A stretch of DNA of 64,000 bases from contig NC_132980.1 in the NCBI RefSeq assembly GCF_047496725.1, positions 5,688,072 to 5,752,071 on the forward strand. The letters run 5' to 3'. Each line of letters begins with the position of its first letter. Positions within the stretch are counted from its first letter, which is position 1. Under the pieces are notes generated by a model. That model worked only from the letters and a program-made list of their open reading frames with translations, ran no database searches and was not told the origin of the DNA. The DNA is from Anoplolepis gracilipes (taxonomy: Eukaryota; Arthropoda; Insecta; Hymenoptera; Formicidae). Positions 22,113-35,223 of this stretch are shown in pieces. Both the position numbers and the translations under genes were made by a program.

Positions 22113-25100
22113 CTGTCGATACATTATATATTATTATTACAAATAATAATCTCTGATATATCTTTTTATATCTTTGTTGTTGTATATTATTATTGTATAT
22201 TATTGTATTATTGTATATTTTATTGTAGCTAGCTTAAATTATCCGGCGTTATCCCGATTTCTTATATTTCACCAGCATTTGTGAAAATGTGAAAATCAAA
22301 CGATAACATTGAAAGTTAATTCATAATGATATAATTAAAAAACTTAATTAATGTACCATATGTTTAATTAGTGTATCATTTGGTATACTAAATATATACA
22401 CGTATTGTTGCAACAGGCTAAATTATTACAAAAGAAGTATATTAAAGTTTGAAACTTCTTTTTTTAAATATCTTTTGCGGATTTTAATAATCCTTTCTTT
22501 TTACAAAATGGCATACTAGTAAAAGCTCGATCCATCAAAATAAAAATTTTTAGTACAAACAGTTGGCAACGCAGTTGTTTACATAAGATGTATTGTTTCA
22601 TATGAGATTTACAATTATTACACGGTAAAAAAGATTTTGTATTTTTGTTGAAATTTTCTTGTGTAGAAATTTTAGTTTTAAATTTTTAACATACTCTTAT
22701 GTTAATTATAACATACTGTCGTTATGTTATTTTAACTTTTCTGCATTGAGTTATCATTCACCGTTTCTAAAAGTTAAAACAACACAATTAACAAATAAAT
22801 CTTACACTAATTCACATTTTTGTGTTAATTTTTTACATATTATTTGTGTTATTTGTTTACATATTTGTCTTTTGTTAAATTAACATTGAAATTAGAATGG
22901 ATAAATTGGGACACGAGTAATGCGTTAAATTTAACACAAAATTTTTTACCATGTATAAAAACGGTATTACTAAAATTTGTCAATGCGTTTACATTTGATT
23001 CACTGATTGTGAGTGCATCCACAGCCACATTTGTGAGGTTAATCAATGCCTTTGAGTTTATATATTGTAAAAATCTTTTCTTCTCGATATTTTTACACAC
23101 ATTAAAACTATGTACTAAATAAAATGATACATAAAGTAATAAGAAAATCTATATTTTACCACAGATTTATTGTAATCACATGCACGATAATTTGCAAATA
23201 ACTTACATAGGCGGCAATACGACTACGCACAATTTTTCTTATCACGATGCACTTGAATATTTGATTATATATATAGTCATATCAGCTAATGCGCGATATA
23301 TGTTTTCTTAGATAATAATATCGCTTCTCAAAATAATAATACACGTATCAGATAACAGTACAATTACATATCTCTTAACTATTTTTATAATATGAGATGC
23401 ATTAGGCAAAAACACATTTATGTGTCATATAGATAAATAAATAAATTATTTTTAATTGATACGTATTTACCTGATATTTTCTGATTTTGGTTAAAAAGAA
23501 ATATCCGTTGCATGCGCATTTGTGAGATAATTTGTATTCTTCTAATTGTAAGACTTACAATTAGTTCCACAATCAACAAATAACTAATAAACATAAATTA
23601 AACATAAATAAAAATAAACATCAACAGCATTAAAATCTTGTGTCAACAATACTAAATCTCGTTTTTAATTCTCAGTCCGAGTTCTTGGAAATTATTATTT
23701 ACATTTAGATAAATGTAGACAGCGTCATAATTAAGTTACAAGATAATTATGCTTATCAAAATATGATTCAATATGACATATTTACACATTCTTCACAGTA
23801 ATATTTAATTTCTTTCTGGTCTTGATTTCGTCCTCGAGCAGATTTTTTTTCTATTCCTTTTACAATATTCAAATCTGTTTTTTCTTTACATCTATATTGT
23901 GTACATATACAAATTAAACAACGTAGGACTTGTAAGACATCCCTGGCTAAATTGCACTCTTTGTCCAGAACTCCTCTGATTTTCTGATTCTTGCTTTTAC
24001 TACTTTGCATTTGATTTCAATAATTAATCAGGAATCAATATTGGATCTCAAATTTAAATATTTAATTTCAATATAAAGTAAAATTAAAAAACTAAACTCT
24101 TTATTGCTTGAAATGTCTAATTCTTGAGAAATTATGACACACGCGCAGATATATGCTTTCATGAATATCATGGCCGCCTTGTATATCAGATAGATAACGA
24201 AATATATGAAAATATAGATTTGTATTTTTAAATGATAACTATAAATTAATAAATAAAAACAATTCTCTTGTTATAATAAATATTTTTTTCTTTAAAACAT
24301 GAAAAAATATCCTTTAATGTAATAATTTTTGGTATTAATTTTGAAAGACAGCATCTATGTATACTCTCTTTCTTTCTCTAGTATAAAAATAAAAAGTACA
24401 TTTTCTGGGCTAATATTTCATTAAGCCTCAAAACGTATTTATTTACTTTTGATTATATAAAAAATTATAATTAATCAATATTTACCTAGACACAGTATGA
24501 AATTAATAAGAAAAGATCATTTTAAAACATAAATGTATTTACGATAATAAAAAATAGAATTTTATCATTGTTTACCTTATGTAAATATATGGAAGAATTA
24601 TAACTCAGGCGGAGAGCACAGCAAGTGCATTAAATAATTTCTAACAACTTTCAACTAAAAATATTACGACCACTGATAACAGCACGCAGAAAGAGACACC
24701 TAATAACAATAATTGCAACATATTTCATGACATGGTAGCATCACTGTAAAAATATTTCGACTCTGCACCATTGTACCCCGCGGTGCCGTTCTATCCCACG
24801 TTCTCCTATATATCGAACCAATCATAAAATGTGGATTTTTCTTGAAAATTTCACGCAATATCTTTTTTGCGGTACTAACAAGTCAATAACAATAGAAGAA
24901 CCAATTATTTCTTAATTTCTTTTATAAATCTTGCATCAGAATTTTGAAAATAATTACTACCGATAAATGGCGCCCATCCTAACGAATCAAAAATTTTGCA
25001 ATAAATGAAGGAATCTAACGTTTCGTATTTACTAATAAATGACGGTACAATTTAAAAACGAAACGTCTTCTCGCAGTACTCACGTAAAACCAAGTATTTT

Positions 25101-25454
25101 AAATGTGTTATTTTTGAGTGATTGAGTGATTTTTGGTTAACAATCAATAAGATTCAATATATATATATATGTATTGAATTCACTCTATACAGATATATTT
25201 ATAGAGTGAATATACATAAAATATATTTATTTTTTATTTTTGCAAAAAATTAAGAAAATATGCAACACAATTTTTATAATTAAATTCTAAAAAAACTGCA
25301 GATTGATCAAATAATACTGTGAAATAATATCATCTGAAATCCTTTTTGAAAGTATTCTGTATCTTGAGACGAGCTCGAGGAGACCGTAAGAGATTAAAAA
25401 AGAACTATTGTGTAAAGAAATGTGGCGAGATACGAGTCCCACGTTTTATGTCTC
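22113..25454. other. Upstream region of Sos-like 1, no recognised gene
   Basis: AT-rich sequence with no exon recognisable as the Sos histone fold on the minus strand. Open frames at 22659-23122 overlap on both strands and look like chance. One minus-strand ATG frame at 23768-24010 (80 codons, with Cys-rich LRCLICICTQYRC and YYCEEC) is not recognised and is kept only as a possibility. A MITE fragment occupies 24205-24811. Confidence 0.5.
24205..24811. mobile_element. Truncated copy of the GGGGTAGAACGGC element
   Basis: Reverse complement of the outer part of the element at 49151-50084, including the terminus with GCCGTTCTATCCCACG next to TATA. The other terminus is missing, so the copy is truncated at about 24205. 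Confidence 0.7.
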
Positions 25455-25880
25455 TAATTATACCAATTTTAAGAAACTATCGCGTTTAGCATCTTTTAAT
25501 ACTTGTCGCGTAATTATATTTAGAGAGATAATTGAAACCATGTAGCGGAGCTCGGACCGCTAGCTTACTACTGTTCGAGAGTCACCGAGAGAATGACAAG
25601 GTCACGACCAGTCTCGCGCATGTATATAAAGTGTAACAATAGCGTGCCACGCACCAAAAATATGTAATATATATCTTATTAGTACGTCATACTATGGAAT
25701 GTGCTACTGTGACGTGCGCGTACGACACTCGTCGCGACCTTGTCATTGGCGCGGTGACTCTCGAGCAGTAAGGTAGCAGTCCTACGGACCTACGTAGCTT
25801 CAATTATCTCTCTAAATACGATTGCGCGACAAGTATTAACAGATGCCAAACGCGATAGTTTCTTAAAATTGGTATAATTA
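25455..25880. repeat. Long inverted repeat, 426 bp
   Basis: The outer ends TAATTATACCAATTTTAAG and its complement (TTGGTATAATTA) enclose arms of about 160-180 bp. These carry GATAATTGAA, CGAGAGTCACCG/CGGTGACTCTCG and GACAAGGTC/GACCTTGTC. The centre near 25660 is about 90 bp. It is more GC-rich than its surroundings. Probably a MITE or foldback element. Confidence 0.75.
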
Positions 25881-26159
25881 GCGATCATCAACTCGCGTAA
25901 TTGATAAATCATCTCTTGTAAATATATAGGTCGATAGAAGATTTAATACGTTGTTACCACAGTAAAATAAATTCATAGGAAATTCTATTCTTTCATATTA
26001 ATTATCGATTAATCATTAATGTATTATTTGGATTATTTAATTTACTCGACTTGTATGCTATTATACGCTCTCAATCTGAAAATGGAAAATGGTCGGTGAA
26101 TAATGTAAAATGTTAAATAGCGAGTAAATGAATATATTGATTATATTAAAAATATAAAA

Positions 26160-26667
26160 ATTATCAAAGGTTCAAATAAAGTTACACTCATTTTAATGAG
26201 CAAACCCAGAATAGGATTTTGGGGATTAATAATCGGTATGAAAAGCGCTTTAAAACTTACACATTACGTTTTCCAACAAAAATTGATGACGCATTTTTTG
26301 ACTTACAAATTGTCTCAAGATCATTTTGAAACTTTTTTTTCATGTATTATAAAAATGGGTGGATTTAATAATAACCCAACTTGTCGACAATTTAGGTCAA
26401 GCTATAAAAAAGTTGTTACTCATGTAAATTCTATCGTACTAGATGAAGCAAATTGCATATAGCAAGATAATACTAAATTGTTAAAATCTGCAAATTATAA
26501 ACATAATGATGAATCTATAAATGAAAAATTCATTAGTATAGTATTTGATCATGATTACGTTGGCTGTAATGGTTGGACATGGAATAAGTATAATAGCGAA
26601 ATTATTACGTATATATCAGGTTTTATTAAAGCTATTTTATTTGTTTATATGTCGATTTGTTATTAGA
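26160..26667 (+). pseudogene. P-element/THAP9-type transposase relic (C-terminal part)
   Basis: A frame at 26196-26462 reads ISMKS-like linker residues, then LTYKLSQDHFETFF, GGFNNNPTCRQFRSSYKK. This matches the well-known C-terminal block of P-type transposases (TYKxSQDHxExFF and GGxNNNPT). A second frame at 26478-26666 carries YISGF, typical of the following block, but in a different frame. Only the C-terminal portion remains, with a stop and a frameshift between the blocks. No intact ends were identified, so it is a dead fragment. Confidence 0.7.
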
Positions 26668-26867
26668 TAAAGAATTATTAGAGTGCTTGGAAAAGAAATA
26701 AATTGGAGACTTTAGAAGAACTCTATTTTAAGTTCCAATTAATAGTACAATATAAAGAAAAATCTAAAATAATAAAAAGATAGTCTTTTATAATTTATAA
26801 AAAAGAAAAATATATTTTCTACTTTTTTATATATCTTTTTATTATAGCCTAATTGAAATATCAATTA

Positions 26868-27062
26868 AAAGATTAATTATACAAAAAATGTAGTTTTATA
26901 TAATTAACGTTAACTTTTAACTTTAATTTTTAACTTTTTAACTTAACTTTTAACTAAGATAGTTTTTGTTTTTAACTTTAAATGTTAACTTATTTAATTT
27001 ATTGCCAATTAACTTTCAACTTAACTTAGTTAAAAAAAAAAAAAGATTAACTTTCCCAACCC
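26868..27062. repeat. TTAACTTTTAACT-rich stretch ending in CCCAACCCTG
   Basis: About 190 bp built of repeated TTAACTTT/AACTTTTAACT units ending TTTCCCAACCCTG. The reverse complement CAGGGTTGGGAAAGTTAA resembles hAT-type termini. It directly abuts, and appears to truncate, the TTAA-element fragment that follows. Confidence 0.45.
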
Positions 27063-27231
27063 TGTATTTATAATAATATCGACGGGTAAATTTATTGCAA
27101 ATTAACATCCTTATAACTTTTGATTGCTTGAGTGAATCAACTCCAGGTTTTTTTATAAATTTCTGAACATATATCAATCTGTGCAATTTTTATTAAATTC
27201 CTATATTTTTAAAAATAAAAACTAAACATTC
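27063..27231. mobile_element. TTAA-flanked element, 3' fragment (copy d)
   Basis: Only the AAATAGGTACTAAACAT side remains, ending at TTAA 27232-27235. Its position just before the duplicated FAS upstream region matches that of the fragment at 41673-42372, so both mark the left joint of a FAS duplication unit. Confidence 0.75.
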
Positions 27232-27512
27232 TTAAGTAGTTTTATTTCAAAATTAGTGACTTGGAAAGACCAATAAATAGATTATTTATATTAAATTATA
27301 TAATTAATAAATTAAACAGAGTATCAAAAAAGCTAATTAAAAATGTTTAGCTTATTATTTAATGTATGTTAAAAATTTTACATTTAATATTTTATTTTTA
27401 TTTTAAATAATATATATAAACTAAAATAAAATTTATTTTTATTTTACAAAGCAAATACAAAAGTGATTATACATTTCCACTTTCACTTCCATTTTTATTT
27501 ATATTTTCACTT

Positions 27513-27666
27513 TCTCCCCCTTATCGCCTGCTATGCATCTCCATGGCAACATCTTCCCATTCTCTGTTGTGTGCGAGAGAGAGAGCACGACATAAGGGCT
27601 ATCTTTATCCTTCGGGGTCTGCGTCAGCTAGACCATAAGAACGTGCAGTCTAATATTTAAGCCTAT
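27513..27666 (+). promoter_or_regulatory. Conserved GC-richer block upstream of FAS copy 1 (possible promoter/5' UTR exon)
   Basis: About 150 bp with higher GC than the neighbours, including CCATGGCAAC, GTGCGAGAGA and CGTCAGCTAGACC. It is repeated upstream of the intact FAS at 42655-42806. It ends in CTATGGTAATTTC, which could be a splice donor of a non-coding first exon. No transcript evidence is available from sequence alone. Confidence 0.35.
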
Positions 27667-28053
27667 GGTAATTTCTTGAAATTAAAATAACTTTACGTAA
27701 ATTAGCTCTCTCACATTATGTAGAACAATGTTTTATGTATGGTTCAAACATTTCCTTTGGAAATGATTAGAATTACAAAATTGTACAAAAAAATTGTACA
27801 AAAAATTGAAAATACAATGACCTACTGTCAGTAATTATACATTCGCAAAAATTACAAAAAATAAAAAGTAACACTCTTTATATAAATTACGATTCATTCA
27901 TTCTATCGTCTATATTCTTTTACTCTTTATCTATACTAAAAACTATATAGCAAATATAGTTTTGACATTATTATAAATAAAATAACACATTTGTAATCTA
28001 TATACTATTATAACTTATATACTATTATATCCAAATTAAAATATCTGAAAATA

Positions 28054-28330
28054 ATGGACATCATGGAAGAAAAAACATGCAGAGAGTGCACTAGTTTGGA
28101 TTTTGGTGAGAAAATCGTTATTTCAGGTATCGCTGGTAGATTTCCAAATTCAAATAATATGACTCAGCTACGAGAAAACCTATTCAACAAAATTAATCTT
28201 CTTAGAATAGATCACGGTCGATGGAAAAAAGGTAATTACAATTAATAGTTTTACATTTATTTGCGATTTGTTTTAAGGTAAAATATATATGTTCTCTTCT
28301 CCAATAATTAGATAGTTACATACTTACTAA

Positions 28331-28361
<31 letters not shown>

Positions 28362-31300
28362 AATATTTTCCTTTAATAAAATATGTGACACATTAAGTTT
28401 GTCTAGTAAAAGCGTGACCGATATAACTTCTAAGCTATTTATTATAAACAAATAAAGTAAATTACATATACACTACTCATTCAATACTATGACGCTATTG
28501 TATTGATATGTAATCCAATCATCATCGTTGTCAACTATTGCTTGAGTTTTTCGAAGCATGTTTTCTATCAATTTTAAAGCATTTTTTCGAAATAAAAATT
28601 GCTATATCGAATTAATCTGTAGCGATAATTATTTTATCATGTACACTTTTTTTACGTAGATATATATCTTCATTAATTTCCAGACATTTTAAATAAGATT
28701 TGCATTTGCTGATGATTAGTTTAATGTTTTGATGTTATTTTCTTTTTTCCACTGGCAGCAAAAGTGGCTTCGGTGTTTTTAGATCGTTGTCTTCTTGAAG
28801 AATCCAATCTTGATTGTTGTATTGAAAGCACTTTAGAAAATAACTGTACAATCAGTTCGTTCACTGTCTTCAATCTTTTTCGTGTTTTACTGCGATTCTG
28901 GCAAATCATCAACGGTATTTGTTGTATCATTCACTTGTTTACAAATGTTTTTGAATTTTTTATATATTTAGTTCTTTTAAATACGTTCAAGATCATATAG
29001 TTTCGAATCTTATTAATTTTAGCGCAAGCGTTAAATACGTCATTCTCGAAGGTAAATTGATAGACTGAGGCTTTTTATGCGTCGTAGAGGAAAAGTCCCT
29101 CCAGCTGCTCGTTCGAAAATTTTCGTTGTAATGATTGTCAACAGAAGTTCGCCCGATCACGCTCTTATCAGACAGACTGTATATTAAAAATTTATTATTA
29201 CGTACATGTAATAATTTTTATTTGTAAAAAATCATCCAGATTTACCGGAACGCATGGGAACAATTAATAATGTAGAAAAATTCGACGCCAACTTTTTCAA
29301 TTTATCTTTCGAACAAACGCACACTCTCGATTCTATGTCGAGAATGTTATTAGAACATACTTATGAGGCAATTATTGATGCGGAAATTAATCCAAAACAA
29401 TTACGAGGAAGAAATACTGCCGTGATCATAAGGACGTGTTTTATTGAATCGCAAAAGAAATTTATGTATAAAAATCCTAAGGTAGAAAAAATTATTAATT
29501 AAAAAATAAAAATAATAGTTGAAATAAAGAATTATTAAATTTATTGTTTACATATGTAAATTGTTGCTTATAATTAGAAGGTAGAGGGTCTAGGCATTGT
29601 TGGATGTAGCAAATCTATACAGCCAAATATGCTTTCACGTTTCCTGGATTTAAAAGGACCTTCTTATACAGTCGATACAGCATGCAGCTCTAGTCTTCAT
29701 GCTATGGCCCTTGGTTATCGTCATATTATGTCGGGTGAATGCGACGATGCGATAATTGGAGCCACAAATCTATGTTTAAATCCCGACATAAATCTGCAGT
29801 TCTTTCGTCTTGGTATTATTATTAAAATTAATTAATATCTCATCAGATTCTATACCAGAGTGTTCGTCTATCCATCTTTTACTTGATAGTAATTGTTAAA
29901 AGGAGGTTCGAGTAATATTGTCAGTCTTTATTTTATATTTATTTTCACTTCATAAATTTAGTCTTTAGAAATGAGATATGACTTATGAAACACTCTGTAT
30001 ATACATACTTATACTATATGATTTTTTAGGTATTTTGTCACCGGATAGTTACTGCAAACCTTTTGATACCGCTGCTAACGGTTATTCGCGTAGCGAAACC
30101 GTGTCGGTGCTATATCTTCAACAGGCAAAAAACGTTAAAAGAATTTAAGCTACATGTAAGCATATTAAATTAAATAACGATGGATATAAGAAAGAAGGAA
30201 TAACGTTTCCATCGATGCATATCCAAAACATGTTAATGACAGAATGTTACGAAGAATGCGGAGTATTACCATCCTGTCTAGATTACGTTAAAGCGCATGG
30301 TGCGGCTACCAAAGCAGGCGATCCTGAAGAAATAAATGCTGTCCTTAATGCTTTGTGTAAAAATAGAAAGACTCCGCTAATGATCGGTTCCGTAAAATCT
30401 AATCTTAGTCGCTGTGAACAAGCCAGTGGTTTCGCTCAAATAGCTAAGGTAGGATAAGTAAATAGCATCTACTATAATGTTTTCACGATGAGAAAAGTAA
30501 TATATGGCAAATTCTGCATATATAACAAATGATTTTTATCTTTTATATAAAAAAAAGTCTCTCTACTATTTCTCTGTATTATGCGTGAACGTGAGAACCT
30601 CAAAGATTATGTTAATTAAATTATCTACACAAAAGATATAATTGTTAAAATTCTTTTATTTTTTTATTAATTTTTTTAATAAAAATTAATGAGACATTTG
30701 TAGAACAATTTTTTTTAATTTATTATTTATTATAAGCTGTAAAATGAGCACATTAATTGCCTCGAACTCTTAAAATATATAAATCTTAACATCTTAGTCA
30801 AGTTGCTTAAAAAAGTCTCTCCTTATCAGTATCATACAGTGTATAAATCTTTCAAACTATTAAACCATTTATTCGCTGTCGTGCAAATAAATTTTTAATT
30901 TAATTAATTAAATAAATAAATAAATAAATTTTTAATAGTAGTAGTCAAGTAGATGCATTAAAGATGTTTAGCACCTACAATCGGAGCAAAAACTAGTCGA
31001 AATTGACGAATATATACTTTTCTCATATATTTTAATATATGATTATTATAAAGATTGCATAAAGTCTTATTATTTATTTATAGTTAGAGTGTAAAAATGT
31101 ATTTTCGAACTTCTGTTGCTTTTTTTCGGAGAATTTTCGTGTTTCTTTAATTATAATGAGAAATTTTTATTATTGACGGTACCTCGATTTCAACATTACA
31201 GCACAAAATTTGAATTATTAAAATAAAAGAATTTACTCGTACAAAGAGAATAATTTAAAATGTCAGAATAAAAATTATAATAGAAAATAATGATAAAATA

Positions 31301-33550
31301 TAGAGAATTTCTAACTATTTCTTTGATAAATTTAATAATTTGTCATGTCTCCGAGAAGAAAGAAATGTGACAATATGATAATTTTTCATAAGTTGCTCAA
31401 ATTGCAAATTGACATATGAGGCCTAGTCGCTTCTCGCTTACACGTTTGTATATAAAGGCTTCTTCAGATGAAAAGATAAATTATTTAAAATGTCAAAAGA
31501 AGGCTCAGCTGAAAGCTATGTTGCGACGTTTTTCACAATAAATAATATGTCATCTCGAATAATAAGACGAAATTGAGAAAATTATATTCAATATCTTTTG
31601 AACTAGTCAGTACTTGACCAAAATAATGCAATCAAATAATTTCTCTACATTTAAACTATACTTTTGCAAATTTTGAATAAATTCCTATTATTATTTCTAT
31701 CTATTTCAGCTCTTAAATCAACACGATCACAAGTTTTTTATAAGATAGAAAATCTGTAATCGTATCAATTTAAGCGCTAAAAAGGACAAAGAAATAACTA
31801 TATTTATACTTATTTATATAAATAATTACATTTATAATTATATTAATACTTTTACTTATAATTAGATCCACAAAATAATTATATTTATAATAATATCGAT
31901 AGGTAAATTTATTGCAAATTAAAATCCTTATAACTTTTGATTGCTTTAGTGAATCAACTCCAGGCTTTTTTATAAGTCTCTGAACATGTATCAGAACAAT
32001 CTGTGCAAATTTTATTAAATTCCTATTTTTTAAAAAATAGGTACTAAACATCCTTAATACAAAATACATATTGTTATTAATTCCATTTTTCAAGGGCATA
32101 ATAGCATTTGAAACCGGTCTTATTTCACCAAACATCAATTATACATCACCAAGAAATGATATAGATGCCGTTGTAAATGGAAGCATTCAAGTACCTACAG
32201 AAGCAACGCCAATTAAAAATGGTTACATAGGCATTAATTCTTTTGGCTTCGGAGTATCTAATGCTCATATGTTAATAAAATGGAATACCAAAGAGAAAAT
32301 TAATAATGGAACAGAAAACGACGGCTTGTCAAGACTCGTGGTATTATCTGGACGCACAAAAGAATCAGTAAATTTGTTTTTGAACGATGTTTGTAGATAT
32401 TTTAAGCAACGTTAAAAAATATTATATTTCTTGCAGAAAATTTAAGAAAATTATTTTTCTCGTAGGTCGCTAATTGTTTTACAGATGCCGAATATATTCG
32501 TTTATTACACGATATTTTTGCAGACAATATAGAGGGAGAAGATATATTATCCATGGAAAGGATATATTATACTGAAGCAATGCACTTTGCAACAAAGTTC
32601 AATAAAAGAGATTCAAATTTATGAGAATGTAAAAAGATTTATTTGGTTTATATTCTCTGCCTTAGGCGCGCAATGGCCAGGAATGGGTATAAATATTCAA
32701 TATTTAACGTTTCACGTATGATAGTACATTGAAATAATGACATGATATAATTCCTAAATTAAATCTTTATCAGGTCGAGATTTATTAAAATTTCACGTCT
32801 TTGCAAATGCTATAGAAAAGTGCGACAATATTTTAAAATTATATGATATAAATATCATGGACATTTTAACAAAGCAAGACGAAGAAGGATGCAAAAATGC
32901 TTTACATGCATTTGTCAGCATTGTTGCTATTCAGGTATATTATTAAAAACATTATAAATATATATAAAGAAATATGCCCAATTTTTAAATATAACATGTA
33001 TAATACAATATAAAAAAATAACTCTGTATAACTTTATAGATCGCCTTAGTAGATCTTCTCACATCTTTAGAAATTACTGCAGATTACATGATTAGTCATT
33101 CTGCTGGTGAATTGGGTTGCGCATATGCGGATAAATGTCTAACTCTTGAACAAACTATTTTATCAGCATACTTTATTGGTATAGCCTGTGTCGAAAAAAA
33201 TATAATTCACAGTTCTATGGCAGTTGTGAACCTTGATTACAAACGCCTAAAAAATATATGTCCAGCAAACATTGAAATAATATGCTACAATAATCAAAAC
33301 AGCAACATAGTATGTGGTCCTGCAGAATCCATAAAAAAATTCGTGAAAAAATTACAGGTATTGTTTTTAATTTAATTTTTAATCAAATTGATTTTCTAAC
33401 TTGAACTTTTTGGTTTAAAACTATTAAATTCTAAGATTTAATTTATTTTACACTTCCTTGCATCGATTAACTTTGTTTGGCAGATTAACAACATTATGTG
33501 AACGAAATTTCCTGCGATATACCATATCACAGTCATTATCTCGCATCCAT
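28054..33550 (+). pseudogene. Fatty acid synthase copy 1, broken and truncated (KS and part of MAT)
   Basis: Near-identical copy of the first eight and a bit exons of the intact FAS. Exon remnants: 28054-28231, 29231-29481, 29578-29812, 30030-30448, 32095-32388, about 32466-32684, 32773-32934, 33041-33358, and a piece of exon 9 at about 33484-33548. Lesions: TAA at 30146-30148 where the intact copy has a Tyr codon. The NLGH catalytic histidine motif is changed to NLSR at about 30400-30411. EAHGTAT reads KAHGAAT. The AG acceptor before exon 2 is lost. A net 10-bp insertion near 32536-32549 shifts the MAT frame, and one base is lost in exon 9. Homology to FAS stops near 33548, so DH, ER, KR, ACP and TE are all missing. 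The active-site Cys motif DTACSSS survives. A functional synthase is impossible. Confidence 0.9.
30962..32053. mobile_element. TTAA-flanked element, copy E1 (FAS copy 1 intron 4)
   Basis: Full copy between TTAA at 30958-30961 and 32054-32057, with the AGATGTTTAGCACC end first. Its right half carries variants (GCGCTAAAAAGGACAAAG) that recur exactly in the hybrid element ending at 37223. It forms the left joint of the 5.2-kb tandem unit. Confidence 0.85.
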
Positions 33551-33559
33551 AAAAATCAC

Positions 33560-35176
33560 CCGAAATCTTTTTATCATAACTTTTTTTGTTATTTTTTAAA
33601 TGCACTATTTTACCATAACCTAGCACAACTTGTTATAATTGAAAATATTGAAAAATTCCGAAAGTGTGGTACTGACCTAAAAAATTGTTCAATTTCTTTT
33701 TCTATCATGTTTTTCATATTACAGTTTTAGTATTTGAGCACAATATGGCACAAATATAGCACAATTCAGCACATTAGTTAAAATACGTTAATTTGAAAAA
33801 TAAGAGGCTAATTTTTAATAGGTTTATTCGATAAAATTCTGCATTATGAAACATGTGTTCCACTATGTTTTGTTTACGAACTTTTTACCCACATGTGTAT
33901 CTACGTTAATGCCACGTAGCACATCGGACGGAATTATAATATAGCTAGAATTTCAAATCAAATCTTATCCGAATTCCACAACCTAACGCCACATCCTGTA
34001 TACATAGAATGATATTAAAATAATTTACTCGGCTATTACGCACATGCTATGACACTTGCAATTCAAATCTCGTACATTACCATTTTAATTCAAGCACACT
34101 CGGTAGCGCCCGTTACTTTCGTAACGTCAGTGCAAAAATTCTGATTTTGATGAAATTTTGCACACATGGCAGTTTAAGATAAATAAATAAATTTAGAAAA
34201 TTTTAAATTTGTTACTAATAAAGATTCTAAGGAATGAAAGTCTCTCTCATATATGTAAAGTAGCTTTTCGCTTTTTTCAATATATCTTGAAAATATTACG
34301 TGAACGATAAAATAAGTATGTAACATGTGATGTTAATATATTCCATGATCTTTCAGATCACATTATACTACACAATATAAAAAAGATATTTTAGCGTAAT
34401 TTCCCCTATTCAGAAAATTCAATGACGCAACGATACTACTTTTGTAAGTTAAGGAATGGAAAAATACGTTTAATTAAGCAAAATATTAGTATCATTATCA
34501 ATTATGAGTTATTTTATGAAAACATAAAAATATGTATAGATAATAAAATTAATATTTTATATAACTAAAATTATTAATTGATCGAATTGAAATGAAAAAA
34601 CTTTACATAAATAAATAAGTTGACGATAAAAAACCTTACCAAAATTTTAATTTTGATAAAACTATAATATATAATATATGATATACAAATACATAGCTAA
34701 ATATAATTAGAAATTTTTAGTTGCCGGTAAAATTATTACAATATTATTTAAAGAATTATTACATTCAGAGTAAAAGTATATCTTCATTTTTATTTATATT
34801 TATTTTTATTGATATTTATTTAATATTTAATATTTAATATTTATTTTATATTTTTTTATTTTATTTATTAATTTTAATATTATAACGCAATAGTTAGAGA
34901 TCTTTTATAAAAGAAAAAATTAATTTTTGAGACAAATATAATAAAAAATTGTTAAATTTTAAACAAATTTTTTTTTTATAATAGGTAAGATAGTAGTGTA
35001 TAAACTTGATTACAAAAATTGTAAGATTTTTTGAAAAAGTAAATTTTATAGTAACAGATAATAAAGACGAATCGAAATTCCAAAATTGTTTAAAAATGTA
35101 ATATTTTTTTAATCATTAAACCTTATTTGATACGTGTAATTAAAGTCGAAATTTTAAATACAACTCTATCAAATTT

Positions 35177-35223
<47 letters not shown>

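Noticed and set aside
22659..23122. Overlapping open frames on both strands
   Set aside because: AT-rich and hydrophobic by composition, with no splice or domain support.
27513..27666. Protein-coding exon for the FAS upstream block
   Set aside because: Frames through the block are not conserved as protein between the two copies and end in stops; a non-coding role fits better.
28721..28935. Open frames on both strands in FAS intron 1, repeated at 43829-44108
   Set aside because: They are conserved only because the intron is part of the FAS duplication. The FAS frame splices across them, and the predicted proteins match nothing I recognise.
35179..35222. (GA)n tract as a regulatory GAGA-factor site
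   Set aside because: It sits in an unassigned duplicated segment away from any intact promoter and varies in length like a simple microsatellite.
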